In this document: in pieces, positions 1-5,460 of the stretch | How the letters are laid out: every line of letters starts with the position of its first letter | Position numbering within the stretch: the first letter of the stretch is position 1 | NCBI GenBank assembly: GCA_025964055.1 | Contig: JAOPZP010000336.1 | Coordinates: 1 to 5,460, forward strand | Origin: Conexibacter sp. | GTDB lineage: Bacteria; Actinomycetota; Thermoleophilia; Solirubrobacterales; Solirubrobacteraceae | Reading direction: 5' to 3' | Length of the DNA stretch: 5,460 nt | The notes under the pieces: generated by a model | What the model was told of the DNA's origin: nothing | The model's database searches: none | Seen by the model: only the letters and a program-made list of their open reading frames with translations | Program-made: the position numbers and the translations under genes

Positions 1-55
1 CTGAGCGGCGCCTGATCGCCTCGTAGTACGGCTGGGCGCACTTTGCTCAAAGTCT

Positions 56-88
56 GCGACCACCGCTCAAGACCGTCGCGGTGGTCGC
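56..88. repeat. Perfect 11-bp inverted repeat (operator or hairpin)
   Basis: The left arm GCGACCACCGC (56-66) is the exact reverse complement of the right arm GCGGTGGTCGC (78-88), with an 11-nt loop (67-77) between them. As DNA it could be an operator for a dimeric regulator. As RNA it would form a strong GC stem. No T-run follows, so it is not a classic intrinsic terminator, although it could still help end transcription of an upstream gene. It covers the promoter candidate: the loop contains the -35-like TCAAG, and the right arm runs into the -10-like GCCGAT. Confidence 0.6.
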
Positions 89-94
89 CGATGG
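67..94 (+). promoter_or_regulatory. Candidate sigma-28/WhiG-like promoter
   Basis: TCAAG at 67-71 is followed after exactly 15 nt by GCCGAT at 87-92. The flagellar/WhiG sigma-28 consensus is roughly TAAA-N15/16-GCCGATAA, so the spacing and the -10 core match well and the -35 matches partly. Transcription would begin near position 100, leaving an untranslated leader of about 40 nt before the GTG at 141. This also argues against the more distal in-frame GTG at 81, which would lie inside the promoter. It is a motif match only. A sigma-28-type promoter would fit a cyclic-di-GMP/motility operon. Confidence 0.38.
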
Positions 95-126
95 AGTGTG
101 CGAGCCGGTCCGCCAGTGGCTGGGGA

Positions 127-133
127 AGGAAGG
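127..133 (+). promoter_or_regulatory. Ribosome binding site of the histidine kinase
   Basis: AGGAAGG lies 7 nt before the GTG at 141. It is the only good purine-rich Shine-Dalgarno sequence near the 5' end of this reading frame, and it decides the start in favour of 141 over the longer in-frame GTG at 81, which lacks such a site. Confidence 0.7.
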
Positions 134-140
134 ATGTTGC

Positions 141-1904
141 GTGCCCGGGATTGCGGCAAGGTCGTGGTGGTCGAACCTCGACAGGCGTCGTGCAAATGGT
201 GTCGTCGGGGTGGCGGCGGTGGTGCTCGTCGTGGCGTTGGCGTTGTTCGCCGTCCAGTTGCGCTCGACGCAGGCCGACACGCGCCAGCGCGTCGTGTCGC
301 GCTTCCAGGACCGCGCCCAGGTCGTCTCGGCGCTGACGCAGGCGATCCTGTCGTTGGCCGCGGCGCCGTCTGAGGCGAGCCGACAGTACGCCGGGACCCA
401 CGTCAGCGGCCGGGTGTTGGACAAGGCCGTCGCGCGAGGCCGGCTGGCCTACGCGGTCCTCGTCGATCAGCACGGGACCGTCATCGCCTCCTCACGGACG
501 CTCACCGAGGACGCGCGCCGCCAGGTGCTCTCGTCGTCCGCGCTCAAGGCTGTGCTGGCCGGCGCTGCGGTCTGGCTCTCGGATGTGCATCCCGGTGGTC
601 CGGGCGGCGCCGACATCGTCGACTTCGCGGTGCCGGTGAAGACGGCCACCGGCCGACGCGTCCTGATCAGCGGCGCGCCGGCCTCCGTGTTCGGGGCGTT
701 CCTCCGCAGCTACCTGCAGCGCGTGCCGACCACGGGCGGCACCGCGTATGTCCTCGACAGCCGCGGCAACGTGGTCGGAAGCCGCGATCGTCGCCAGGTC
801 GTGGGCCGGCCGGCCCGGGAGGCCGGTCTGAGAACGGCGATGCAGCGGCGAACGACTGGCTCCTACGGGACGGACGGCTACTTCGTGGCCGTCGGAGTGC
901 CCACCAGCACCTGGCACGTCGTGCTGACGTCGACGAAGTCGTCGCTGTTCAACTCGGTCTCCGGATCGCGCAAGTGGCTGCCGTGGGCCATCTACGTCGC
1001 GCTGGCGGTCGTTGCCCTGGCGTTTCTGGCGTTGCTGCACCGGATGCTGGGTGTCGCGGCCGCGCTGGGGGAGGCCAACCGCCGGCTGGCGGGCAACAAC
1101 GCTCGCCTGGAGAGCACGAACGCGCTGCTGCGTCACGCCGCGGAGCTGGCGCGGTCCAACGCCGAGTTGGAGCAGTTCGCATCGATCGCCTCCCACGACC
1201 TTCAGGAGCCGCTGCGCAAGGTGCAGACGTTCGCCGCTCACCTCACGGCCAGCGAGAGCGACCGGCTGTCGGAGCAGGGTCAGGACTTCCTGCGCCGGAT
1301 GAGCGATGCCGCCGGCCGGATGCGGGCGCTGATCGACGACCTGCTGATGTTCTCGCGCGTGTCCACCAAGGGCCGCCCGTTCGTCCCGGTCGAGCTCGGC
1401 GAGACGGTCGCCCAGGTCCTGGTCGACCTGGAGCTGGCCGTCGACGACTCCGGTGCGAAGGTCACCATCGGCGCGCTGCCGACGGTGGACGCTGATCCGG
1501 TGCAGATGCGCCAGCTGCTGCAGAACCTGCTGGGCAACGCCCTGAAGTTCCGTCGCGAGGGCGTCGTCCCTGAGGTTGCCGTCAGCGCGAGCGTCACCGA
1601 CGGCATCGCCGAGCTGACGATCGCCGACAACGGCCTCGGGTTCGACGCCCAGTACGCGACGCGGATCTTCCGTGCGTTCGAGCGGCTGCACGGCACGAGC
1701 GCCTATCCCGGGACCGGGATCGGGCTCGCGCTGTGTCGCAAGATCGTCGAGCGCCACCACGGCACGATCACCGCCGACGGCGACGTCGGCCACGGAGCGA
1801 CGTTCACCGTCAGGCTCCCGGTCGTGCAGTCCGCCGAGAGCGCTCCACCGACGTCGCTGTTCCCCGAGATCCTCGATGAGGAGGTCACGCATGCCCTCAC
1901 CTAG
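141..1904 (+). CDS. dCache-type membrane sensor histidine kinase
   Basis: A sensor kinase of 587 residues that should autophosphorylate on histidine in response to an extracytoplasmic signal and pass phosphate to a response regulator. A basic N-terminus precedes membrane helix 1 (about 21-40). An outside domain of some 238 residues follows, with two repeated sensor-like segments (around YAVLVDQHGTVIASS and AYVLDSRGNVVGS), consistent with double Cache. Membrane helix 2 is at about 279-299. A long Ala/Leu/Glu/Asn coiled coil (300-350) takes the place of a recognisable HAMP. The HisKA motif ASHDLQEPLRKVQTF carries the phospho-acceptor His352. The HATPase boxes are complete: N box QNLLGNALKF (about 461-470), G1 DNGLGF (496-501), F box around IFRAFERLHG, and G2 GTGIGLAL (524-531). 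The catalytic core resembles bacteriophytochrome-type kinases, whose usual partner is an Rcp1-like regulator, and one is encoded next. The GTG at 141 was chosen for its ribosome binding site; an in-frame GTG at 81 would add 20 residues. The ligand cannot be told. Confidence 0.94.
   Translation: MPGIAARSWWSNLDRRRANGVVGVAAVVLVVALALFAVQLRSTQADTRQRVVSRFQDRAQVVSALTQAILSLAAAPSEASRQYAGTHVSGRVLDKAVARGRLAYAVLVDQHGTVIASSRTLTEDARRQVLSSSALKAVLAGAAVWLSDVHPGGPGGADIVDFAVPVKTATGRRVLISGAPASVFGAFLRSYLQRVPTTGGTAYVLDSRGNVVGSRDRRQVVGRPAREAGLRTAMQRRTTGSYGTDGYFVAVGVPTSTWHVVLTSTKSSLFNSVSGSRKWLPWAIYVALAVVALAFLALLHRMLGVAAALGEANRRLAGNNARLESTNALLRHAAELARSNAELEQFASIASHDLQEPLRKVQTFAAHLTASESDRLSEQGQDFLRRMSDAAGRMRALIDDLLMFSRVSTKGRPFVPVELGETVAQVLVDLELAVDDSGAKVTIGALPTVDADPVQMRQLLQNLLGNALKFRREGVVPEVAVSASVTDGIAELTIADNGLGFDAQYATRIFRAFERLHGTSAYPGTGIGLALCRKIVERHHGTITADGDVGHGATFTVRLPVVQSAESAPPTSLFPEILDEEVTHALT
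1878..1884 (+). promoter_or_regulatory. Ribosome binding site of the Rcp1-like regulator
   Basis: GAGGAGG lies 6 nt before the ATG at 1891, inside the last codons of the kinase gene. It is a near-perfect Shine-Dalgarno sequence. With the 14-nt overlap of the two genes, it suggests coupled but independently strong translation of the regulator, which would be made in excess of its membrane kinase. Confidence 0.8.
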
Positions 1905-2376
1905 CCCGACCACAGAGCGGAGCTCGATCACCATCTTGATGGCCGACGACGACGAGGACGACCGCGTCCTCACCGCCGATGCCCTCAAGCGCTCGCGCCT
2001 GATCAACGACGTCCGCTTCGTCGTGGACGGCGACGACCTCATGCAGTACCTGCGCGGCACGGGTGCGTATGCCACGGGCGGTGTCCCGTCGCCCCGTCCC
2101 GGGCTGATCCTGCTGGACCTCAACATGCCCAAGAAGGACGGGCGCGAGGCGCTGGCCGAGATCAAGAGCGACCCGGTGTTGCGCAGCATCCCCGTCGTCG
2201 TCCTCACCACCTCCAAGGCCGAGGAGGACATCGTGCGCACCTACGACCTCGGCGTGAACTCCTTCGTCAGCAAGCCGGTCAGCTTCGAGGAGCTCGCGGC
2301 GGTGATGCGGACGCTGGCCTGCTACTGGTTCGATCTCGTCGAGCTTCCGCACGATGGGCCCGAGAGCGATGACTGA
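1891..2376 (+). CDS. Rcp1-family single-domain response regulator
   Basis: A 161-residue protein made of one receiver domain, with a 14-residue polar N-terminal extension and no DNA-binding output domain. It should receive phosphate from the kinase encoded just upstream and act by protein contact or as a phosphate relay. The acidic pocket is ILMADDDEDD (Asp19/Asp20), the phospho-acceptor is Asp76 in LLDLNMPKKDG, the switch Thr is at 106-107 (VLTTSKAEEDI) and the conserved Lys is 128 (FVSKPVSF). The long insertion between the first half and LLDLNMP, the TTSxxEEDI stretch and the C-terminal ending CYWFDLVELP are typical of the Rcp1/CheY-like partners of phytochrome-type kinases. The ATG at 1891 has a strong ribosome binding site and overlaps the kinase stop by 14 nt. 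The frame stays open upstream, but that part only shadows the kinase gene. The final codons overlap the next gene. Confidence 0.94.
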   Translation: MPSPSPTTERSSITILMADDDEDDRVLTADALKRSRLINDVRFVVDGDDLMQYLRGTGAYATGGVPSPRPGLILLDLNMPKKDGREALAEIKSDPVLRSIPVVVLTTSKAEEDIVRTYDLGVNSFVSKPVSFEELAAVMRTLACYWFDLVELPHDGPESDD

Positions 2377-4495
2377 CGCCCTGCGCATCCTGCTGGTCGA
2401 GGACGACGAGGACGACTTCGTCCTCACCAAGAGCATGCTCAGCGTGCCGGGCCACACCAGGTTCGAGCTCGACTGGGAACAGAGCTACGGCCCCGCGCTG
2501 CGCGCAGTCCGCGAGGCGCGTCACGATCTGTACCTGGTGGACTACCGCCTGGGGGAGCACACAGGCCTCGACCTCGTGCGGGAGGCGTGGGAGACCGATC
2601 CGCCGGCCCCCGTCATCATGCTCACCGGACAGGATGACTACGAGGTCGACCGGCAGGCGTCCGAGCTGGGCGTCACCGACTACCTGGTCAAGGCGACCAT
2701 CGACGCCCCCGGCCTGGAGCGGACGATCCGCTACGCGGTCCGCCACCACCAGGCGATGATGGACCTGCGGCGCAGCGAGGAGCGCTACGCGGTCGCGGTG
2801 CAGGCGACCAACGACGGGATCTGGGACTGGGACCTGGCCGTGGCGACCATGCACTTCTCGGAGCGCTGGAAGACGCTGCTGGGCTACGACCACTTCGCCT
2901 CCGACCGACCGGATGCGTGGTTCGACCTCGTCCACCCCGACGACCGCGACCGGCTCCAGCGCGAGATCGACCACCACCTGGCCGGCAGCAGCCCGCACTT
3001 CGAGAACGAGCACCGCATCCGCCACGCCGACGGTGGGTGGCGCTGGGTCCTGACCCGGGGCCTGACCACCCTCGACGCGTCCGGCACCCCGGTGCGCATC
3101 ACCGGCTCGCTGTCGGACATCACCGAGCGTCGCACCGCGCAGGAGCGCCTGATCCACGACGCGCTGCACGACGGCCTGACCGGCCTGCCCAACCGGGCGT
3201 TGTTCATGGATCGCCTGGTCCACTGCCTCAGCCACCACGAGCGTGATCCGGCCTATGGCTGCGCGGTGCTGTACATCGACGTGGACCGCTTCAAGCTGGT
3301 CAACGACAGCCTCAGCCACGCTGCGGGCGATCGGTTGCTGGTGGAGCTGGCCCGCCGCGTCGGACGCGTCCTGCGCCCGGGAGACACCCTCGCCCGCCTC
3401 GGCGGCGACGAGTTCGCGCTCCTCCTCGACGGGATCACCGAAGCGGGCCAGGCGCGCGACATCGCCGCTCGGGCCGGGAGGGCCATCGCCGAGCCGATCA
3501 GCTTCGAGTCACGCGCCCTGTCGATCGCCGCCAGCATCGGCATCGCGCACAACCTCGACGGCGTCGTCGATCCCGACGACCTGATCCGCAATGCCGACAT
3601 CGCGATGTACGACGCCAAGACCCAGGGCGGGGATCGTTGCGAGGTGTTCGACGCAAGCATGCATCAGCGCGTCGTCAATCGCGTCTCGCTCGAGACGCAG
3701 CTGCGCGAGGCGATCGAGCAGCGCCGACTGCGCACGTTCTTCCAGCCGATCGTCGACCTGCGAACCGGTGACCTGCACGGCCTGGAGGCACTGGCCCGTT
3801 GGCCGGCGGGCGACGGCAACGTCTCACCCGCCGAGTTCATTCCCGTGGCGGAGGAGACGGGTCTCATCGGCCCGCTGGGCACCCTCATCATGCGCGGCGC
3901 CTGCGAGACGCTGAGCGACTGGCGCCGGCGGGGGCTCGTCGGCCCGACCGTCACGGTGAGCGTCAACGTCTCGATCCGCCAGATCACCGACGCCAGCATC
4001 GTCGCTCAGGTGCGCGCGGCGCTCGACGACGCCGACCTCCCGGCCGCCAACCTGGTCCTCGAGATCACCGAAAGCACGCTGATCGAGAACCCCGAGCTCG
4101 TGAGCGCCGTACTCGGCCAGCTCCTGGACCTCGGCGTGACCGTCCAGCTCGACGACTTCGGCACGGGCTTCTCGTCGCTCACCGTCCTTCACGACTTCCC
4201 CGGTGACACGCTGAAGGTCGACCGCTCGTTCGTGGCCACGATGATCGACCGACCGCAGAGCCAGGCCATCATCCGCTCGATCATCGGCCTGGCCCACAGC
4301 CTCGGGCTGCGCGTCATCGCGGAAGGCATCGAACGGCCTGACCAGCTCGAGGCACTGACCACGCTCGACTGCGAATACGGGCAGGGCTACCACTTCGCTC
4401 GCCCGTTGCCGACCGACGAGCTCGAGGCGTTGCTCGCCCGCGACGCGCTCCCGCGCATCGTCACCGCACGGTCACCGGCGTCCCCACGGGCATGA
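2369..4495 (+). CDS. REC-PAS-GGDEF-EAL cyclic-di-GMP turnover protein
   Basis: A cytosolic protein of 708 residues that joins phosphorylation input to synthesis (GGDEF) and breakdown (EAL) of cyclic-di-GMP. Receiver, residues about 1-125: acidic pocket VEDDEDD (11-17), phospho-acceptor Asp58 in LVDYRLG, Thr86 and Lys108. PAS_3-like domain, about 136-256, ending in DITERR. GGDEF domain from DGLTGLPNR (about 268): intact GGDEF (345-349) and an inhibitory-site RPGD (336-339) exactly five residues before it. EAL domain: EALARW with Glu473, Asn533 (SVNVS), Glu565 (LEITES), the pair Asp595/Asp596 (DDFGTGFSSL), Lys616 (LKVD) and Glu652 (AEGIE). These are the residues needed for metal binding and catalysis in active EAL phosphodiesterases, so both activities look possible; which one dominates cannot be read from sequence. 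It overlaps the regulator gene by 8 nt with this start. An in-frame ATG at 2354 would add five residues (MGPRA); neither start has a strong ribosome binding site, which suggests translational coupling. Its 3' end overlaps the convergent transpeptidase gene. Confidence 0.95.
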   Translation: MTDALRILLVEDDEDDFVLTKSMLSVPGHTRFELDWEQSYGPALRAVREARHDLYLVDYRLGEHTGLDLVREAWETDPPAPVIMLTGQDDYEVDRQASELGVTDYLVKATIDAPGLERTIRYAVRHHQAMMDLRRSEERYAVAVQATNDGIWDWDLAVATMHFSERWKTLLGYDHFASDRPDAWFDLVHPDDRDRLQREIDHHLAGSSPHFENEHRIRHADGGWRWVLTRGLTTLDASGTPVRITGSLSDITERRTAQERLIHDALHDGLTGLPNRALFMDRLVHCLSHHERDPAYGCAVLYIDVDRFKLVNDSLSHAAGDRLLVELARRVGRVLRPGDTLARLGGDEFALLLDGITEAGQARDIAARAGRAIAEPISFESRALSIAASIGIAHNLDGVVDPDDLIRNADIAMYDAKTQGGDRCEVFDASMHQRVVNRVSLETQLREAIEQRRLRTFFQPIVDLRTGDLHGLEALARWPAGDGNVSPAEFIPVAEETGLIGPLGTLIMRGACETLSDWRRRGLVGPTVTVSVNVSIRQITDASIVAQVRAALDDADLPAANLVLEITESTLIENPELVSAVLGQLLDLGVTVQLDDFGTGFSSLTVLHDFPGDTLKVDRSFVATMIDRPQSQAIIRSIIGLAHSLGLRVIAEGIERPDQLEALTTLDCEYGQGYHFARPLPTDELEALLARDALPRIVTARSPASPRA
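4461..4495. other. 35-bp convergent overlap of two coding regions
   Basis: The stop of the plus-strand GGDEF-EAL gene (TGA 4493-4495) lies inside the minus-strand transpeptidase gene, whose own stop (TCA on plus, 4461-4463) lies inside the former. No intergenic space remains for a dedicated terminator and no hairpin with a T-run is visible, so the two transcripts should overlap in antisense at least at their 3' ends. Confidence 0.85.
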
Positions 4496-5264
4496 GCCGC
4501 GCGAGCCGTCGGATGTCGGCGTTGCGCAGGCGGATGCAGCCGTGCGACACACGGCCTGGGATCAGCCCGGGCCGGTTGGTGCCGTGGATGCCGACGACCG
4601 AGCCGCCGGGCCAGTCGGTGACCGTCGGGGATCGGGCGGACGTTCCGAAGGCCTCGGGCCCGTAGAGCGACCGGGGGTCCAGGCCGGTGAGGCGGTCACG
4701 GATGTAGAAGCGGCCCGCGGGCGTCGGCGTCGCCGCCTTCCCGATCCCCACGGGAGCGCGCAGGACGACGCGGCCGTCGCGGCGCAGCGTCAGCCGCCGC
4801 GCGCCCCGATCGACCAGCACCCACGTCCGGACGCGGCGCAGCGTGCTCAGCTGCGCGGCGGGGATCCAGCCGACCGTGCCGGTGGGCAGCAGCGGCGTCC
4901 GGACGCGCATCCAGCGCACGCCGCGCCGATCGGTCCAGCCCTCCAGCGCCAGCACGAGCTCGTCGGTGCCGTCGGCGGTCCGGGTCCCGAGGCGGCCGAG
5001 CGACCGGGCACCGGCATCCGGCTCGGCGCGGACCTTCACGCGACGCTCGACGAACGCGTAGCGCGACACGCCGCCAGGGTCGCTCAGGCGCCGCGGGGCC
5101 GCGTCGTGCGCCGGCGCAACGGCTGCGGCGAGCCGCGCGGGGGAGGACGACCCGGTGGAGCCCCGGTCGCCTCCCGAGTCCGACAGCAGGACGGCGGCAC
5201 CGGCGGCCAGGACCACGGCCGCGATGGCGCCGCCGCTCAGCTCAGCCCAGGAACGTCGGCGCAC
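4461..5264 (-). CDS. Membrane-anchored L,D-transpeptidase (YkuD) with SH3-like domain
   Basis: A cell-wall enzyme of 267 residues that should form 3-3 peptidoglycan cross-links, or attach other groups to the wall, outside the membrane. The N-terminus is MRRRSW followed by one hydrophobic helix (about 11-27), consistent with a signal anchor; no lipobox Cys is seen. A Ser/Gly/Pro/Ala-rich linker (28-66) leads to a beta-rich SH3-like segment (about 69-139, with VKVRAEPDAGARSLG and GWIPAAQL). The YkuD domain follows (about 146-267). Its catalytic motif is intact: His227 in GIHGTN, then SHGCIRL with His241 and the nucleophile Cys243, at the family's usual spacing. The start is a GTG at 5264-5262, the only plausible start before the membrane helix. 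It has no clear ribosome binding site and overlaps the end of the upstream minus-strand reading frame by 23 nt, so translation is probably coupled to that gene. Nothing links it functionally to the convergent signalling operon. Confidence 0.93.
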   Translation of the reverse strand: MRRRSWAELSGGAIAAVVLAAGAAVLLSDSGGDRGSTGSSSPARLAAAVAPAHDAAPRRLSDPGGVSRYAFVERRVKVRAEPDAGARSLGRLGTRTADGTDELVLALEGWTDRRGVRWMRVRTPLLPTGTVGWIPAAQLSTLRRVRTWVLVDRGARRLTLRRDGRVVLRAPVGIGKAATPTPAGRFYIRDRLTGLDPRSLYGPEAFGTSARSPTVTDWPGGSVVGIHGTNRPGLIPGRVSHGCIRLRNADIRRLARLMPVGTPVTVR

Positions 5265-5460
5265 CGCCGCGGCTGACGGTCGTGTGCCGGCGCGTTGGGG
5301 CCGTTGCCGGGTGCGTCTTGTGCGTCCCCAGCACGTGCTGCGGGGACGGCGTGCTGGTGGACGGCGTGGTGCCGCTCGTCGTCGACGGCGCGATCCCGGA
5401 TGGCGGGTTCGTGGGCGGCGGCGTGACGGTCCCGGCGCCGCTCACCGCGGGCGCAGGCGC
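5242..5460 (-). CDS. C-terminal end of a Pro/Thr/Ser-rich protein, partial
   Basis: A frame open from the window edge down to TGA at 5244-5242 gives the last 72 residues of a protein whose start is outside the window. The visible part is low-complexity, rich in Pro, Thr, Ser and Ala (for example TVTPPPTNPPSG and TTPSTSTPSP), and ends APTFLG. This resembles the disordered linker or tail of an exported or cell-surface protein; no domain can be named. Of about 73 codons only some five end in A or T, so codon use matches the real genes here and supports true coding. The stop lies inside the transpeptidase start region (23-nt overlap), consistent with a two-gene minus-strand operon. An in-frame GTG at 5445 exists, but the frame continues upstream as APAPA, so that is probably not the start. 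Confidence 0.62.
   Translation of the reverse strand, partial: APAPAVSGAGTVTPPPTNPPSGIAPSTTSGTTPSTSTPSPQHVLGTHKTHPATAPTRRHTTVSRGGAPTFLG

Larger units (their letters stand above)
1..140. other. Leader region upstream of the histidine kinase
   Basis: No complete gene is visible here. All three plus frames close early (stops at 2-4, 13-15 and 24-26). The frame ending in TAG at 24-26 has seven G/C-ending codons before it (reading ERRLIAS), so it could be the tail of an upstream plus-strand gene, but it is too short to assert. From about position 40 the region looks regulatory. It holds two GCTCAA copies exactly 20 bp apart (45-50, 65-70), an 11-bp perfect inverted repeat, a sigma-28-like promoter candidate and the kinase ribosome binding site. 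Confidence 0.5.

Noticed and set aside
81..140. A longer N-terminus of the kinase starting at the GTG at 81
   Set aside because: The 20 extra codons have weaker third-position G/C bias, no ribosome binding site, and overlap the inverted repeat and promoter candidate. The GTG at 141 has AGGAAGG at ideal spacing.
803..816. A 14-bp perfect palindrome, GGGCCGGCCGGCCC
   Set aside because: It lies within the kinase coding region, is made only of G and C, and is explained by Gly-Arg-Pro-Ala codons in high-GC DNA.
300..1190. The possibility that the sensor protein is a chemoreceptor
   Set aside because: dCache domains are common in chemoreceptors, but the cytoplasmic part here has a phospho-acceptor His and complete ATP-binding boxes and no methyl-accepting signalling hairpin.
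492..2240. A long open frame of 582 codons on the minus strand, antisense to the kinase and regulator
   Set aside because: It is the usual shadow of GC-rich codon bias. Its translation is Arg/Gly/Val/Asp-rich without domains, while the plus strand encodes complete, motif-bearing proteins.
2279..3319. A 346-codon minus-strand frame opposite the receiver and PAS region
   Set aside because: It has low-complexity Val/Ala/Arg/Asp composition and no motif, and it lies wholly over a well-supported gene.
4460..4477. A GTCACCG direct repeat (4460-4466 and 4471-4477) at the convergent gene ends
   Set aside because: It is short, lies in doubly coding DNA, and has no inverted symmetry or T-run that would make it a terminator.
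4542..5276. A 244-codon plus-strand frame opposite the L,D-transpeptidase
   Set aside because: Its composition is Arg/Gly/Ala/Pro-rich shadow. The opposite strand has the full SHGC catalytic motif and a membrane anchor.

Overview
The window is high-GC DNA (about 70%) with strong G/C preference at third codon positions, GTG as well as ATG starts, and tightly overlapping genes. The mix of a phytochrome-type two-component system, a REC-PAS-GGDEF-EAL protein and an actinobacterial-style membrane-anchored L,D-transpeptidase with an SH3-like domain suggests a high-GC actinobacterium, perhaps Thermoleophilia/Solirubrobacterales. The taxon is inferred from style, not from a marker gene.

Layout. Positions 1-140 are a short leader. 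It may hold the last codons of an upstream gene, then a perfect 11-bp inverted repeat (56-66/78-88) that overlaps a sigma-28/WhiG-like promoter candidate (67-71 and 87-92), and then a good ribosome binding site. Positions 141-4495 hold three plus-strand genes with overlapping ends: a dCache-type membrane histidine kinase, an Rcp1-family single-domain response regulator, and a REC-PAS-GGDEF-EAL protein for cyclic-di-GMP turnover. On the minus strand, an L,D-transpeptidase (4461-5264) converges on the third gene and overlaps its 3' end by 35 bp. Upstream of it, also on the minus strand, is the Pro/Thr/Ser-rich C-terminal end of a protein that runs off the window edge (5242-5460) and overlaps the transpeptidase start by 23 bp.

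How the genes may work together. The kinase has an extracellular sensor between two membrane helices and a complete HisKA/HATPase core. It probably passes phosphate to the Rcp1-like regulator, to the N-terminal receiver of the GGDEF-EAL protein, or to both. The result would be an envelope-sensed signal controlling cyclic-di-GMP level, the second messenger for motility and surface attachment. The convergent transpeptidase and its partial neighbour belong to a separate cell-wall transcription unit that has no intergenic gap from the signalling operon.

No RNA gene, CRISPR array, insertion sequence or phage feature was found. The window is best read as a fairly conventional signalling operon with an unusual candidate control region in front of it, not as a new defence or mobile system.
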